In this document: piece by piece, positions 35,325 to 44,934 of the stretch
Position numbering within the stretch: the stretch's first letter is position 1
Layout of the letters: each line of letters opens with the position of its first letter
Assembly: GCA_016218685.1 (NCBI GenBank)
Contig: JACRDD010000009.1
Location: 52,387-116,386, forward strand
DNA from: Desulfobacterales bacterium
GTDB taxonomy: Bacteria; Desulfobacterota; Desulfobacteria; Desulfobacterales; Desulfosarcinaceae
DNA: 64,000 nt
Reading direction: 5' to 3'
Notes under the pieces: model-generated
The model's input: only the letters and a program-made list of their open reading frames with translations
Databases searched by the model: none
What the model was told of the DNA's origin: nothing
Made by a program: the position numbers and the translations under genes

Positions 35325-36463
35325 GGTTTTGGTTCTCCGTTGTCCGCTGCCGCCAGTTCGGCTTGCAGGGCGCGCACGCGTCCCTGGATTTGCCCGCGGC
35401 CGGCGGCATCCAGCCCTTCCTTGGCCGCTTGCATATACTTCAAATAGTAGTCGACCGCCTGGGCGTAGGCCTGGTCCTGATCGTAAGCCAGGGCCAGGTT
35501 GAACAGCAGGCGCCCGTCGCCGGGGTTCAGGGCCTCGGCCTTGCGGTACCATGTTATAGCCGCCGCCGTCTGGCCCAACTGCCTTAGGGCCACTCCTTTA
35601 TGGAAGTAAACCGTATAGAGCGGCGCCTGGGGCAACGCCGCGACCCGGTCCAGCAGCGGCAGGGCCTCGGCGGCCCGGCCGCAGCCGACTTGGGCGATGG
35701 CCAGGTTCAGCATCGCCTGGGAATGGGCCGGCGCCTGGCGGTGCAGATCGGCGGCCAGGGCATAGGCCTGGGTGAATTGGCCGGTTTCCAGGTAGATGGC
35801 GCTCATGTTCAGCCGGGTGTCGAAGTGGTTGGGATCGAGCTTGAGCACCTCCCGGTACATGCCCAGGGCTTCGGCCGTGCGCCCCTGGCGCTGGAGGAGA
35901 TGGGCCTTCTGGTAAAGGGGCTCGCTGGTGATGCGCCGGGCCGGCAGGGACGAAGCCGGCAGGGCGGCGGCGCTCTCCATGGGCGGACGCTGCACGCGTT
36001 GCACTGTGGCGGGCGGGGCCGATCGCTGGGGCGTGAGCGCAGCCCGGGGCGCGATGACCACGGGTTCCGGCCCCGGCATGCGCATGGGAAGGGGCTGCGC
36101 CTCGGTCGTCGGCGCGGCCGGCGCCACCTGGGGTGCGGCCGGCGGGGTGACCTCCGGCGGGCCTTGCTCCGCGACCTCCGGCTGAGTCGCCGGCTTTGGT
36201 TCGTCGGCAGGCGTCGTCGGCGCGGCCTCTGTGGGCTGCACGCCGAGCGCGATATCGGGTGGGCCGTCGTCCGCCTGCCAGTGCCGCCAGCCCCAGGCCC
36301 CGGCGGCCCCACAAAGCACGAGGGCCACACCGATCCCGGCAACCCAATGGCGCTTTCCAAGGCGCCGCCCGCGGCGGCCCTGGAACAAAGCCGCTGCCTC
36401 GACTTGCGGAGCAGAGCGCGCTTGGCGCTCTTTTTTGCGCAGGGCGTCGTTAAGCAGGCTCAT
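35321..36463 (-). CDS. MshN-like TPR protein with one membrane helix
   Basis: 380 residues. Starts 'MSLLNDALRKKERQARS', a motif shared by MshN/GspB-type proteins, then one membrane helix (about 40-60, 'WVAGIGVALVLCGAAGAWG'), a Pro/Ala-rich linker (about 65-170) and TPR repeats (about 185-350) with typical 'YREVLKLDPNHFDTRLN'. It probably links the peptidoglycan layer or secretin to the inner-membrane complex. It is joined by ATGA overlaps to both the ExeA-like gene upstream and the ATPase gene downstream. The longer open frame upstream lies within the previous gene and is rejected. Confidence 0.85.
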   Translation of the reverse strand: MSLLNDALRKKERQARSAPQVEAAALFQGRRGRRLGKRHWVAGIGVALVLCGAAGAWGWRHWQADDGPPDIALGVQPTEAAPTTPADEPKPATQPEVAEQGPPEVTPPAAPQVAPAAPTTEAQPLPMRMPGPEPVVIAPRAALTPQRSAPPATVQRVQRPPMESAAALPASSLPARRITSEPLYQKAHLLQRQGRTAEALGMYREVLKLDPNHFDTRLNMSAIYLETGQFTQAYALAADLHRQAPAHSQAMLNLAIAQVGCGRAAEALPLLDRVAALPQAPLYTVYFHKGVALRQLGQTAAAITWYRKAEALNPGDGRLLFNLALAYDQDQAYAQAVDYYLKYMQAAKEGLDAAGRGQIQGRVRALQAELAAADNGEPKP

Positions 36464-37548
36464 AGGCGGGGTCTGCTCCAGGCATGCAGGGAAGGCGCCG
36501 GCCCATCGGCGGTGGCCATGCGCGCCGGGGACCCGTCCCGGGCCCAATCGGCATAAATGCCGTAACCTAGCAGGCCGGCCATGCAGACCAGGCCCGCGAT
36601 GGTCAGCGCCAGGCGCCGGCGGGTGAGGCGCCACCCCGGAAACCATCGCCGGGCACCGCTGACACGGGAAGTGGTCTCCACCAACTCATCGAAAGCGGCC
36701 GTCACATGCTGTGCGGCCACCGTGCGGCTGTCGGCGGCAAAGGCCGCCGTCAGCGAAAGGTCGCAGATCTTGTTGATCATGCGCGGCACACCGCCCGAAT
36801 ATTTGTGAATCCGGCGCACGGCCTTGGTGTCGAAGCGCACCTGGCCCTTGTTGCCGGCCACCGCCAGGCGGCGGGCGATGTAGCCGGCGGTCTCATCCAG
36901 GTTCAGAAAATCGAGCAGGCAGTGGACCGCCACCCGTTGCTTGAGCTGCCGCAGTTCGGCACGATTGAGTTGGTCCACCAACTCCGGCTGACCGACCAGC
37001 AGCATTTGCACCAGCTTGGTCTTGTCGGTTTCCAGGTTGGAGAGCAGGCGCAGGTCTTCCAGGGTTTCCAGCGGCATGCTCTGGGCGTCGTCGATGATGA
37101 TTACCACCGCGCCCGCGCCGCGCTGGGTCAGCACAAAGTGGTTGAGACTGTCGATCAGCTCCTTTTTGGAAGCATCCGGGGCGCACACCACCCCCAGGTC
37201 CTCCAGGATGCAGGCCAGCAGTTCCTGGCCGTTCAGGGAGGGATTGATCACGTAGACCGTGCGGGCCTTGTCGCGCAGTTGATCGAGCAGCGCCCGGCAC
37301 AAGGTGGTCTTGCCGGTGCCGACCTCGCCGGTGAGCAGCAGAAATCCCATGCGGCTCTGAATGCCGTAGCGGATCTTTTCCATGACGCTCCGATGGGTCT
37401 CGGAAAAGAAGAGGAACTCGGGATCGGGAGTGATGGAAAAAGGCGTGCCGGTCAGATCGAAAAATTCGTTGTAGACTCGCTCCGGCAGGGGATCGGCCAC
37501 CCCTTCGGGCGGATCGGGCAAGCTCCAGGCCATGCGGATTGCGTCCAT
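36460..37548 (-). CDS. MshM/ExeA-like AAA ATPase
   Basis: 362 residues. AAA domain (about 40-290) with Walker A 'GEVGTGKTTL', Walker B 'VVIIIDDAQ' and sensor region 'LRLLSNLETDKTKLVQMLLV'. The pre-Walker 'FSITPDPEFLFFSETH' is a hallmark of the ExeA/MshM family. One membrane helix lies at about 313-333, with a short C-terminal tail; there is no C-terminal peptidoglycan-binding domain. The ATG chosen has AGGTGG six bases upstream; a GTG three codons earlier is possible. First gene of the minus-strand pilus operon. Confidence 0.88.
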   Translation of the reverse strand: MDAIRMAWSLPDPPEGVADPLPERVYNEFFDLTGTPFSITPDPEFLFFSETHRSVMEKIRYGIQSRMGFLLLTGEVGTGKTTLCRALLDQLRDKARTVYVINPSLNGQELLACILEDLGVVCAPDASKKELIDSLNHFVLTQRGAGAVVIIIDDAQSMPLETLEDLRLLSNLETDKTKLVQMLLVGQPELVDQLNRAELRQLKQRVAVHCLLDFLNLDETAGYIARRLAVAGNKGQVRFDTKAVRRIHKYSGGVPRMINKICDLSLTAAFAADSRTVAAQHVTAAFDELVETTSRVSGARRWFPGWRLTRRRLALTIAGLVCMAGLLGYGIYADWARDGSPARMATADGPAPSLHAWSRPRL

Positions 37549-37759
37549 GTTTCCCACCTATTCGTGTCGTCGCGCGAGCAGCTCAACGCCGTGGCCCCAA
37601 ACACCTGGCGGCGGAAACCAAAGCAGCAAATTGCATGCCGACCGGCTCTCGATTAAAAAAGCAAAAGAATATAGATGGTTGGAAGAACCATGGACGGGTT
37701 GCGACCCCCATCGGGGTTCAACCCCTGGGCGGCCTTGACGCGCACGAGGGGGTAACGTC

Positions 37760-37799
37760 AAAAAAGCGGCGAGGCGGATCGGCGGCGGGCCGCCGATCC
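37760..37799 (-). terminator. Terminator after the 37818 lipoprotein gene
   Basis: GGATCGGCGGC and GCCGCCGATCC form a perfect 11-bp stem with a two-base loop (37776-37799), followed on the minus strand, after ten bases, by TTTTTT. Smaller inverted repeats (ATGGTT/AACCAT and GGGGTT/AACCCC) lie closer to the pilus operon start. Confidence 0.65.
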
Positions 37800-37817
37800 A
37801 CCGGTATTCACTATCCG

Positions 37818-39545
37818 TTAAAATATGTAATCGATGTTTTCGTCGATCAGATCGAAGATCTTCTGCATGGCCGATTCATTGAAGAAGGTCTTCTCGGCGC
37901 TCTTGGCGCCCGTGCCGATGACGATCTCCTCGTGGTCGTGGTCATCGCCGCTGTCGTTGACGATCAGCAGGTAGTCGAAGGCGCCGTTGACTTCGGCGAA
38001 CCCGGCGAAATCCATGACGATGTAGGCCCGGCCGTCACCCAGCTCTTGGATCTCGTAGGTGCCCATCATGATGGTATCCAACAAATCCAGGCCGTCTCCG
38101 ATTTGCAGGACGCCCTTGAGCGTGCCGGTGGTACTGCCAAACGAGTCTGGTTCGAAGAACTTGAGGTAGACCTTGTCGCCCAGCACCACGCCATGATCCC
38201 AGATGGGGTTGGTCACGTCGCGGGTGGCCACATAGGTGATTACATCGTCCTGCAAGTTTCCTTCGCTGTAACCCTCTTCTTCGTCACGCAATTCATTGTA
38301 TAAATCTTCGGCCAAGGCCGGCACGTCCGAAACCGGATAGAGGCCCTTGACCTTGTACATCAAATCGCCCGCTTCGAAGGTCACCTCCTCGGCCCGCAGT
38401 TCGGTATCCTGCATTTTGACCTGGGCCAGGTCGGCCAGTTTGTAGGTCAACCCGGTCAGATCCACGCTAACCGCCGAGATATACTCCTGGTCCTCAAAGA
38501 CCATGGCGCCGTTTTCCACCGTGAAAGTTTCCAGGAAGGTCTCTTCAGGCTCGCTCAGGTAGGGGAAGTTACCCTCCATATCTATCAACTCGGCATCCCA
38601 GGCGATGGCCGCATCCGCGTCGATCACGAAACGGTCGAAAAAGACGATGGTGATACCATTGTCATCGCCGCCCTCTTCGAAGGCATAGAGGGTCTTGCCC
38701 TGCAGGGTTGTATATGCGTCGGTCACCGTGGCCCCGTCCAGGACCCGCATCTGGTCCGCGACCTTGGCGATCTCCGCGGCATCCAGCAGCTCAGCCTCGT
38801 CCATGATGCCGTCCAACGGATCGCCTACTGCAAGGATGCCTTCCTGGACCGCGGCGGCCACGTGGTCCAGCTTGCTCAGCAACAGCTTGCCGGTGATCAC
38901 CTGAACCGCCTGCAACGCGAAATCATCTTCCAGACCCTCGGTATGCGCGCTCAATATGCTGCGCACTTCGCCGAAGGCCTGGGCCACCAGTTGGGCGCCC
39001 TGGTGCAGGGTATCCAATTCATCGTCCCCCGCGCCGGCCACATAATCCTCGTAAAGCCTGTCCGGGTCCTCGACGTTGAGCTGCAGGCCGATGAGCTGGG
39101 CCGCGGCGTCGGCATCCAGGGCCGGGTTCTGGTCGATCTTGGTCTGGATCAGGGTCGTCAGGGGGGTCACAAAGCCGTATCTGCCGGCCGGCGCCCGCAG
39201 GGTGTAATCGGCGCCCACGGGCTGGTCGTCGTCCTCATCGACGGTTTGCGCGGTCACCTCGACCACCAGGGGGTAAGCCTCGGGATCGTAATCGCCTGGG
39301 TCCAGGGTGTAGGCGCCGCCGTCGCCAGTGGTGGTTGACGGTTCGCCCTCATCGCACCGGCCGTTGTTGTCGATGTCCAGACAGACCGTGGCATCGCGCA
39401 GGTAGCCGTCGGCCGCGATGCCCGAAATGGAGGTCCCGCTGTTGTCGCTGTTGCTATTGCTGCCGCTACTGCCGCAGGCGATGATCATAAGGATGGGAAG
39501 AAGCTTGCAGAGTGTTTTTAAGGTTTTGTTCAGGTTCAGGCGCAT
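37818..39545 (-). CDS. Unknown lipoprotein with N-terminal Ca-site-like beta domain
   Basis: 575 residues. Lipobox 'LMIIACG' at the end of a 20-residue signal segment, then a Ser/Asn-rich spacer and a carboxypeptidase-regulatory/SdrD-type beta domain ('ISGIAADGYLRDATVCLDI', 'NNGRCDEGEPSTTTGDGG') with an Asp/Asn loop that may bind calcium. The remaining 450 residues are acidic, with alternating strands, and match no family I recognise. Likely anchored at the outer membrane facing the periplasm or surface. The start follows AAAGGAAACCGGTCTC; the 32-codon upstream extension is rejected because it lacks a signal peptide. Monocistronic by appearance, with its own terminator. Confidence 0.78.
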   Translation of the reverse strand: MRLNLNKTLKTLCKLLPILMIIACGSSGSNSNSDNSGTSISGIAADGYLRDATVCLDIDNNGRCDEGEPSTTTGDGGAYTLDPGDYDPEAYPLVVEVTAQTVDEDDDQPVGADYTLRAPAGRYGFVTPLTTLIQTKIDQNPALDADAAAQLIGLQLNVEDPDRLYEDYVAGAGDDELDTLHQGAQLVAQAFGEVRSILSAHTEGLEDDFALQAVQVITGKLLLSKLDHVAAAVQEGILAVGDPLDGIMDEAELLDAAEIAKVADQMRVLDGATVTDAYTTLQGKTLYAFEEGGDDNGITIVFFDRFVIDADAAIAWDAELIDMEGNFPYLSEPEETFLETFTVENGAMVFEDQEYISAVSVDLTGLTYKLADLAQVKMQDTELRAEEVTFEAGDLMYKVKGLYPVSDVPALAEDLYNELRDEEEGYSEGNLQDDVITYVATRDVTNPIWDHGVVLGDKVYLKFFEPDSFGSTTGTLKGVLQIGDGLDLLDTIMMGTYEIQELGDGRAYIVMDFAGFAEVNGAFDYLLIVNDSGDDHDHEEIVIGTGAKSAEKTFFNESAMQKIFDLIDENIDYIF

Positions 39546-39684
39546 GAGACCGGTTTCCTTTTGGTGGTTGAAAATTTTATGCACACGGCGCCGCTGGAAC
39601 AGGACTGCGGCACAGTCCACACCAAGAGTATCGACCATCATGGAGGCAGGGTTAAATTTTTTTGATAGGCAGGGTCAATCAAAG

Positions 39685-39700
39685 TGCGGCGTGCGCCGCA
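39685..39700 (-). terminator. Small hairpin after the AsmA/DUF748 gene
   Basis: TGCGGCG and CGCCGCA form a 7-bp stem with a TG loop, 10 bases past the stop. On the minus strand it is followed by CTTTGATTG, only weakly T-rich. Confidence 0.4.
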
Positions 39701-39709
39701 AACAAATCA

Positions 39710-42700
39710 CTACCGCGCTTCCATGCCCAAGGCGATGGTAACGCTCTCCGCGGCCGCCTCCAGGGCGACCGGCTCCCGGGTGCCGAAGCGTTCGGCGGGC
39801 AACCCCTGGGCGCTCAGTTCGGCGGTTACGGCCTGGGCCCGGGCCTGGGCCAGTTCCACGAGCCGTTCGTCGGGTATGGATTCCACCGCCAGCAGGCGGG
39901 CAAAGAGCTCCTTGGCGTAAGAACCCGCATCGGCCGCCCGGCCTTCCTTGCGGGCGGCTTTCATCTCGTCCTCGAAGGCCTCCAGGGCATCTTCGCCGAA
40001 CCGTTCCTCGAACATCTCTTCCAAGGCATCCCGGGTTTCGGAACTGCTGAAATCCAGGGGATTGGGGCTATCGTCGGAGGACACGGTCTGTCCCAGCCGG
40101 ATGGTCACCGTTTTGCGCAAGCTGCGCCGCGCCAGGAATTGGCGATCCTTTTCGGGATGGTAGCGGCCCTGAACCACAAGCTTGATCTGCGGCCGCTGGC
40201 GCATGGCTTCGGCCAGCTTGAGCAGCTTTTCTTTTTCCGGCGGCGGCACTTTGGCCCGACCGGGATCGAAAGCGACTTGATCGAGGGTCGCCTCATCCCC
40301 GCCGGGAATCAGGGCGCCCAGGGCGCGGAAGGGGCTGGTGGCGATTTTCTTGAGCACATTGAGCAGGGTTTTACCGATCAGCGCCCCGAAACTGAACTGG
40401 GGATTGTTAAGGTCCCCCTGGACCGGCAGCCCCAGATCGATCACGCCCTTGGAATCCTTCAGCAAGGCCACGGCCAGGTCGAGGGGCAGGTTCACGGCAT
40501 CCGGGCTCTCCACTTTCTCGCCGAGCTTCAACTGCTCCACGACGATCTTGTTGTCTCCTTTGAGTTGGCCGTTGTCGATGTCATAGGCCAGATCCACCGT
40601 CAGTTTGCCTGCGTCGATGGTGCGGCCGGCAAACTGGCCCGAATAGGGCGTAAGCGTGGACATCTCCAGGTTTCGGAAAGCGACCTTGATATTGGTGAAC
40701 ATCTTGGGGTCGGCGGTGTTGATCTCACCTTCGGCGCGTGCGGTGCCGAACTCATCCACTCGGCCGCGCAACCGCAGTTCGGAACGGGCGTCCTTGACCG
40801 AAGTGATGCCGGCGATGTTACCGCGCAGTTCATGGATATTGGTGTCGAATGGAATCCGCAGCCGGCGGTCTGCAAAGGTGATCCGGCCATCGTTGATCAG
40901 CACCCGGCGCACGCGGTAGGCAAAGGGCTGCGCCGCTTGGGCCGGTTCGACAGGCGTGCGCTTGGATGGATCGGTTTGGCCGAACGCCTCGGCTTTGAAA
41001 AGGTTGGCCAGGTTGAAGCTGCCATCGTTTTCGATAATGACCTTTCCGCTTAGGTCCTGGACGCGCAAGTCGCCGATCTCCAGGGCGTTGGGTTGGGCCA
41101 GCAGTTTCAACTGCTCGGTGGCGGCCAGCTTCCAGCCGATCACGGTTTCGTCGATGTCCGTCTCGACAACTTGCAGGTTCTCGACGTTGAACCCGCCTTC
41201 GTAAACGGTTTGGGCACCGGCTGCTGGGATGGCGTGGCGCAAGGTGCCCGTGGTGGAGAAAGCCCCTGATTTGAGGATTACCCTGGCCACCGACGCGATG
41301 TAAGGCTGGAAGGTGGCCAAGGCCAGGGAGGTCACCTCGATCTTGGCCGTCAGGGACCCGGCGGCGGGGTCCAGGGTGCCGGCGGCCTTAATCTGGCCAC
41401 CTTCGCGGATGCCGAGCGAAAGTTCCACCGGCATGGGCGAGCGGCCGTCCACCTGCGACGCGTCGGCCGACAAGGCGTCCACGGTGAGGATCGGTTGATC
41501 GTCGCGCACCAGGCGGTCCCAAACCGTTGCCTGGATTCCGGCAATGGCAACTCGGTCCACCAGGAATTGAAAGGCCGGCGTTTTGTCCGCCGCCGGCTTT
41601 TCTTCAACCGCCAAGGGTTGTTCCGCGGCGACCTCCGCGGGTGCAGGGGCGAAGAGACTGGCCAGGTTGATACGGCCTTCCAGCCGCCGTTCGACCAGGA
41701 TATCGCCGCCTTCGATGGCGATCCGGGCGGCCGTGAGATGCCGCTTGCCCAAATCGACCTTTCCCTTTTCAAGGGTGACCGCACCGATGCGCACCACCGG
41801 TTCCGCGTCCGCCGCGCCGGCCCGCACATCCTTGACCTCCAGGGCCGCATCCTTCACCAAGGCCGACCATGTTTTCCCGGTGTGGGCTTCGGCCGCCAGG
41901 CGGGCCTTGATGGCGCCCACGGCGGCCTTGAGCCCCGGCGCCCGGCGCCGGTCTTCGTAGAGGGCGCCGAATCCGTCGAGCGTGAATTCGCCCAGCAGCA
42001 CATTCCAGGACGGGTCGCCTTGCTGCTCCCGGACCTCGGGAGCGGTTTTTGCGGGTTTCTTTTCAGGGGGAAGGACGATGTCTTGCAGATTCAAGACGCC
42101 CTTTTCATCCACCGCCAGACGAGCGCTTCCGCCCTTTACGGCGATGGCGCCCAGATCGAGCGTGCGGCCGGTGAGATCCAGTTTCGCGCCGCCCAGGCGC
42201 ACCTCCGGCAATTCCAGAAACGGCTTGGGCGCATTCGGCAGAGCGAGGGCGATGCCCTCCAGCAGCAAGGAGAGCTTGGACAATTCCAGGCACGTGGCGT
42301 CGCGGCCCAGATCGACCAGGCAATCGCCTTCCACCGCCAGGGTGCCCGTGGGCGGCGCCAGGTTCAGCCCGTCGCCGGCAAAGGCCGCCAGGGTGGCGGC
42401 GCGGACGTGGCGCACATCGAAGTGACCTTGGATGGCCACGGGATTGAGGCCGATCCGGCCCTCCCAGGTCACGGTTTCATCCGTGGGGCTCATCGCGGTG
42501 ATGGCAACGGTGCCTTGCCGGGCGGGCAGGGTGGACAGGCTGCCGAACAAGAGCGACACGGGGGCCAGCGTGAGAGTGGCCGGCCGGCTCGGCCGCTGGT
42601 CCGTGAAGGTCAATTGGCCGTTGAGAATTTGGATATTTTCAAAGATCAGTCGCGGCGGCGGCGCCTGCATCGGTTGCGCGGGCGGTTGGTCCTTGGATGG

Positions 42701-43090
42701 CGATCCGAGGCCGGCCAGGTTCAACCCGCCCTCTTTTGAAATCACGGCTTGCACCGCGGGCGTCTCGAGCCGAACCTCTCGAAAGAGCCAGGCCCACTTG
42801 AACAGGCTTTTCAGTTCCCAATCGACGAAGAGCCGCTCGAAGGCGATGATCGGCGCGCCATCGGCCTCGACCATGCGGAAGGCATTCAGCTCCAGTTGGA
42901 ACAGATAGGGGTTGAAGCGCACCCGGCCCACCTCAACCTCTTTGTGCAGATTTTCCCGCAGGGTTTTGGGCAGGTAATGCCGGATGAGTGCGGGCGCCAG
43001 AAAGAATCCGGTCAGCGTATAGATCGCAACTGCCGCGGCCCCGATGATGAAGGCTCTGCCGCGAAGGATCTTTTTAAGCTTTTCGAGCAT
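39710..43090 (-). CDS. Large AsmA-like protein (DUF748 family)
   Basis: 1126 residues. One N-terminal membrane helix (about 13-33) followed by 'YLPKTLRENLHKEVEVGRV', 'FNPYLFQLELNAFRM' and 'FERLFVDWELKSLFKWAWLF', which are the typical opening of DUF748 proteins. Repeated beta-rich blocks continue to the end, and the C-terminal region 'PQIKLVVQGRYHPEKDRQF' is also a family trait. Such proteins span the periplasm as lipid-transport or envelope-biogenesis bridges (AsmA/TamB-like). The start follows GGAGTCTTTC. It lies 31 bases after a small exported-protein gene and may be the last gene of an operon beginning near 45693. Confidence 0.88.
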   Translation of the reverse strand: MLEKLKKILRGRAFIIGAAAVAIYTLTGFFLAPALIRHYLPKTLRENLHKEVEVGRVRFNPYLFQLELNAFRMVEADGAPIIAFERLFVDWELKSLFKWAWLFREVRLETPAVQAVISKEGGLNLAGLGSPSKDQPPAQPMQAPPPRLIFENIQILNGQLTFTDQRPSRPATLTLAPVSLLFGSLSTLPARQGTVAITAMSPTDETVTWEGRIGLNPVAIQGHFDVRHVRAATLAAFAGDGLNLAPPTGTLAVEGDCLVDLGRDATCLELSKLSLLLEGIALALPNAPKPFLELPEVRLGGAKLDLTGRTLDLGAIAVKGGSARLAVDEKGVLNLQDIVLPPEKKPAKTAPEVREQQGDPSWNVLLGEFTLDGFGALYEDRRRAPGLKAAVGAIKARLAAEAHTGKTWSALVKDAALEVKDVRAGAADAEPVVRIGAVTLEKGKVDLGKRHLTAARIAIEGGDILVERRLEGRINLASLFAPAPAEVAAEQPLAVEEKPAADKTPAFQFLVDRVAIAGIQATVWDRLVRDDQPILTVDALSADASQVDGRSPMPVELSLGIREGGQIKAAGTLDPAAGSLTAKIEVTSLALATFQPYIASVARVILKSGAFSTTGTLRHAIPAAGAQTVYEGGFNVENLQVVETDIDETVIGWKLAATEQLKLLAQPNALEIGDLRVQDLSGKVIIENDGSFNLANLFKAEAFGQTDPSKRTPVEPAQAAQPFAYRVRRVLINDGRITFADRRLRIPFDTNIHELRGNIAGITSVKDARSELRLRGRVDEFGTARAEGEINTADPKMFTNIKVAFRNLEMSTLTPYSGQFAGRTIDAGKLTVDLAYDIDNGQLKGDNKIVVEQLKLGEKVESPDAVNLPLDLAVALLKDSKGVIDLGLPVQGDLNNPQFSFGALIGKTLLNVLKKIATSPFRALGALIPGGDEATLDQVAFDPGRAKVPPPEKEKLLKLAEAMRQRPQIKLVVQGRYHPEKDRQFLARRSLRKTVTIRLGQTVSSDDSPNPLDFSSSETRDALEEMFEERFGEDALEAFEDEMKAARKEGRAADAGSYAKELFARLLAVESIPDERLVELAQARAQAVTAELSAQGLPAERFGTREPVALEAAAESVTIALGMEAR

Positions 43091-43121
43091 GAAAGACTCC
43101 GCCCGCTTTGGCCCCTGGTAA

Positions 43122-43433
43122 TTAGCGTCGGCCCTCGATCACCCGTTTGACCCGAATGGTTTGATCGCCGATTTTCAGCTTGCCGCAATCCTCTTCGCAC
43201 CAACCGGTTGGGGTGCCTACCTCCAAGCCCCTGGTGGAGTAGAGCTCCAGGGTCTTGGTGTTACCGCGACCATCGGAGATCGTGATCAGATTGCCGCTGA
43301 CGATGGTCACTTTGGCCGAGACCGATTCGGCGGCGCGTTTGACTGGAAGTTCGTTTGGCGTCTCGGCATACAGCGGGAGGGCAATAAAGGCGAGCAGGGC
43401 GGCGAGCATCAAGAAAAGAATGTGTTTGCGCAT
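43122..43433 (-). CDS. Small exported protein
   Basis: 103 residues. Signal peptide of 23 residues ('LFLMLAALLAFIALPLYA'), then one beta-rich domain with 'VTIVSGNLITISDGRGNTK' and a two-Cys loop 'WCEEDCG' that may form a disulfide or bind metal. The start ATG is placed where GGAGAACAAA precedes it; the ATG four codons earlier overlaps this site. Family not recognised. It resembles the next exported protein upstream in size and in having an OB-like 'time/strand/turn' pattern, so the two may be functionally linked. Confidence 0.7.
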   Translation of the reverse strand: MRKHILFLMLAALLAFIALPLYAETPNELPVKRAAESVSAKVTIVSGNLITISDGRGNTKTLELYSTRGLEVGTPTGWCEEDCGKLKIGDQTIRVKRVIEGRR

Positions 43434-43480
43434 TTTGTTCTCCATTTAACGGTTTATTCCAATAGATGTCGAGCGGTCGA

Positions 43481-43837
43481 TTACTGCAATCGCAACAATT
43501 CCTGTTTCGATATCCGCGCTTTCATCAACGGATTGGTCGTGTCGGTCACCGTTGCCACGGTCGCTGTGACCGTATCCCCGACTTTATATTTGCTCAGGTC
43601 AATGCCGTATTTGGGGTCAACGATGAAATCCCAGAGCTTCCCGTTTTTGTCTTTGACCACGATACTCCTTGCCGCCACATCGAGCTTCACGATGGTTACG
43701 ACAAAGGTGGACGTTTGGGGGGCGGTCTGGGATACAACCTTGCCCTGGGGAATCGCGGGTTCACCGGCGGAAGCAGTCATGATACTCAGCACCGCAAAAA
43801 CTACCGCAACCGAAAATACTGCCAGGCACCGTTTCAT
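43481..43837 (-). CDS. Small exported beta-rich protein
   Basis: 118 residues. Signal peptide of about 24 residues ending near MTASA, then a single domain with 'FVVTIVKLDVAARSIVVKD' and 'YKVGDTVTATVATVTD', a pattern of short OB-like periplasmic proteins that bind metals or small ligands. The start follows AAGGAGAACGACA. Lies 37 bases past the RsgA gene and 47 bases before the next small exported gene, all on one strand. Function unknown. Confidence 0.72.
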   Translation of the reverse strand: MKRCLAVFSVAVVFAVLSIMTASAGEPAIPQGKVVSQTAPQTSTFVVTIVKLDVAARSIVVKDKNGKLWDFIVDPKYGIDLSKYKVGDTVTATVATVTDTTNPLMKARISKQELLRLQ

Positions 43838-43874
43838 TGTCGTTCTCCTTTTTGTTCGACGTTCCTCACCACGG

Positions 43875-44930
43875 TCAGGGTTTCATCCGCTTTTTGATCG
43901 ATTTAACGAACCGTCCGAAAGATTTATCCTTCTTGCGTTTGTCCAGGTAGGACATCTCGTGGTACGCGGACTCTTTCTTAAGCTTGATATAGCTGGAAAA
44001 GCGATCTGCACGCAATATGCCGCTTTCGAGCGCGGCCCGGACAGCGCAGCCGGGTTCGTGTGCGTGGCTGCAATTTGCATAGCGGCAATTGGCGGAAAGT
44101 TCAACAAGGTCTTCAAAACCCATATCGATCCCATTGCCGGCGGCAACCAGGCCCAGCTCGCGCATGCCGGGCGTATCGATCAACAGTGCACCTTGGCTGA
44201 GAACGATGAGCTGGCGGCGCGAGGTGGTATGGGTGCCTTCTCCCGTGCCGCTGACGGCCTTGGTGTCAAATGCGTCCTGACCCAGCAGGCGGTTGATGAG
44301 GGTCGTCTTTCCGACCCCCGATGAGCCCAGCAGGCAGTACGTCCTGCCGGGCAAGAGCGTCTGTTGAAACGCTCCAAACCCGCTGCCGGTCATGTTGCTG
44401 AGGGCCAGCACCCGGGCTTTGGTGGCGGCGCCGACGATCGCCAGTTTCTGATTCAATTCATCCCCGGTGATCAGGTCCGTCTTCGTGAGCACCACGATCG
44501 GTTCGACCTGCCCGTCGGCGGCCATCACCAGGTAGCGATCCAGGCGGCGCGGGTTGAAGTCGAAATGGCAGGATTGCACGATGAAAGCAGTATCGATGTT
44601 GGCCGCGATCATCTGAAGATCGACTTTGTCACCGGCGGTTTTGCGGCGCAACCATGTCTTTCGCGGCAGAACCCGGTGGATGATGGCGGAGGTGTCGTCG
44701 TTGTAATACTGGACGTTCACCCAATCGCCGACGCATGGCAGCTCCACGGGACTTTCAATCTGGTAAGAAAGCTTTCCGGCCAGTTCCGCCGGGACTTCCC
44801 GCGATGCATCTTTGATGCGGTAGGCGCCGCGATCGACGGCCGCTATGCGGGCCAGGCCGCTGTGTTCCGGGGGCATTTCAACGGCATGCGCTTCAAACCA
44901 CGGGTCGAAGCCTAAATCGCTCAATTTCAT
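43875..44930 (-). CDS. rsgA: Ribosome small-subunit-dependent GTPase RsgA
   Basis: 351 residues with the circularly permuted GTPase order: an N-terminal OB fold (about 35-100), then the G4 motif 'VVLTKTDL', then G1 'GSSGVGKTTLINRLLG' and G3 'DTPGMREL'. A zinc knuckle follows ('CRYANCSHAHEPGCAV'). RsgA checks maturation of the 30S subunit decoding centre. The start at the Met of 'MKLSDLGFDPWFEAH' is the usual RsgA opening and avoids overlap with the gene upstream; 34 further upstream codons are not supported. It lies between genes for small exported proteins, an unusual setting. Confidence 0.93.
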   Translation of the reverse strand: MKLSDLGFDPWFEAHAVEMPPEHSGLARIAAVDRGAYRIKDASREVPAELAGKLSYQIESPVELPCVGDWVNVQYYNDDTSAIIHRVLPRKTWLRRKTAGDKVDLQMIAANIDTAFIVQSCHFDFNPRRLDRYLVMAADGQVEPIVVLTKTDLITGDELNQKLAIVGAATKARVLALSNMTGSGFGAFQQTLLPGRTYCLLGSSGVGKTTLINRLLGQDAFDTKAVSGTGEGTHTTSRRQLIVLSQGALLIDTPGMRELGLVAAGNGIDMGFEDLVELSANCRYANCSHAHEPGCAVRAALESGILRADRFSSYIKLKKESAYHEMSYLDKRKKDKSFGRFVKSIKKRMKP

Positions 44931-44934
44931 AGCA

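Noticed and set aside
34116..35447. Plus-strand open frame over the GspE-type ATPase
   Set aside because: Shadow frame of GC-rich coding; low-complexity translation.
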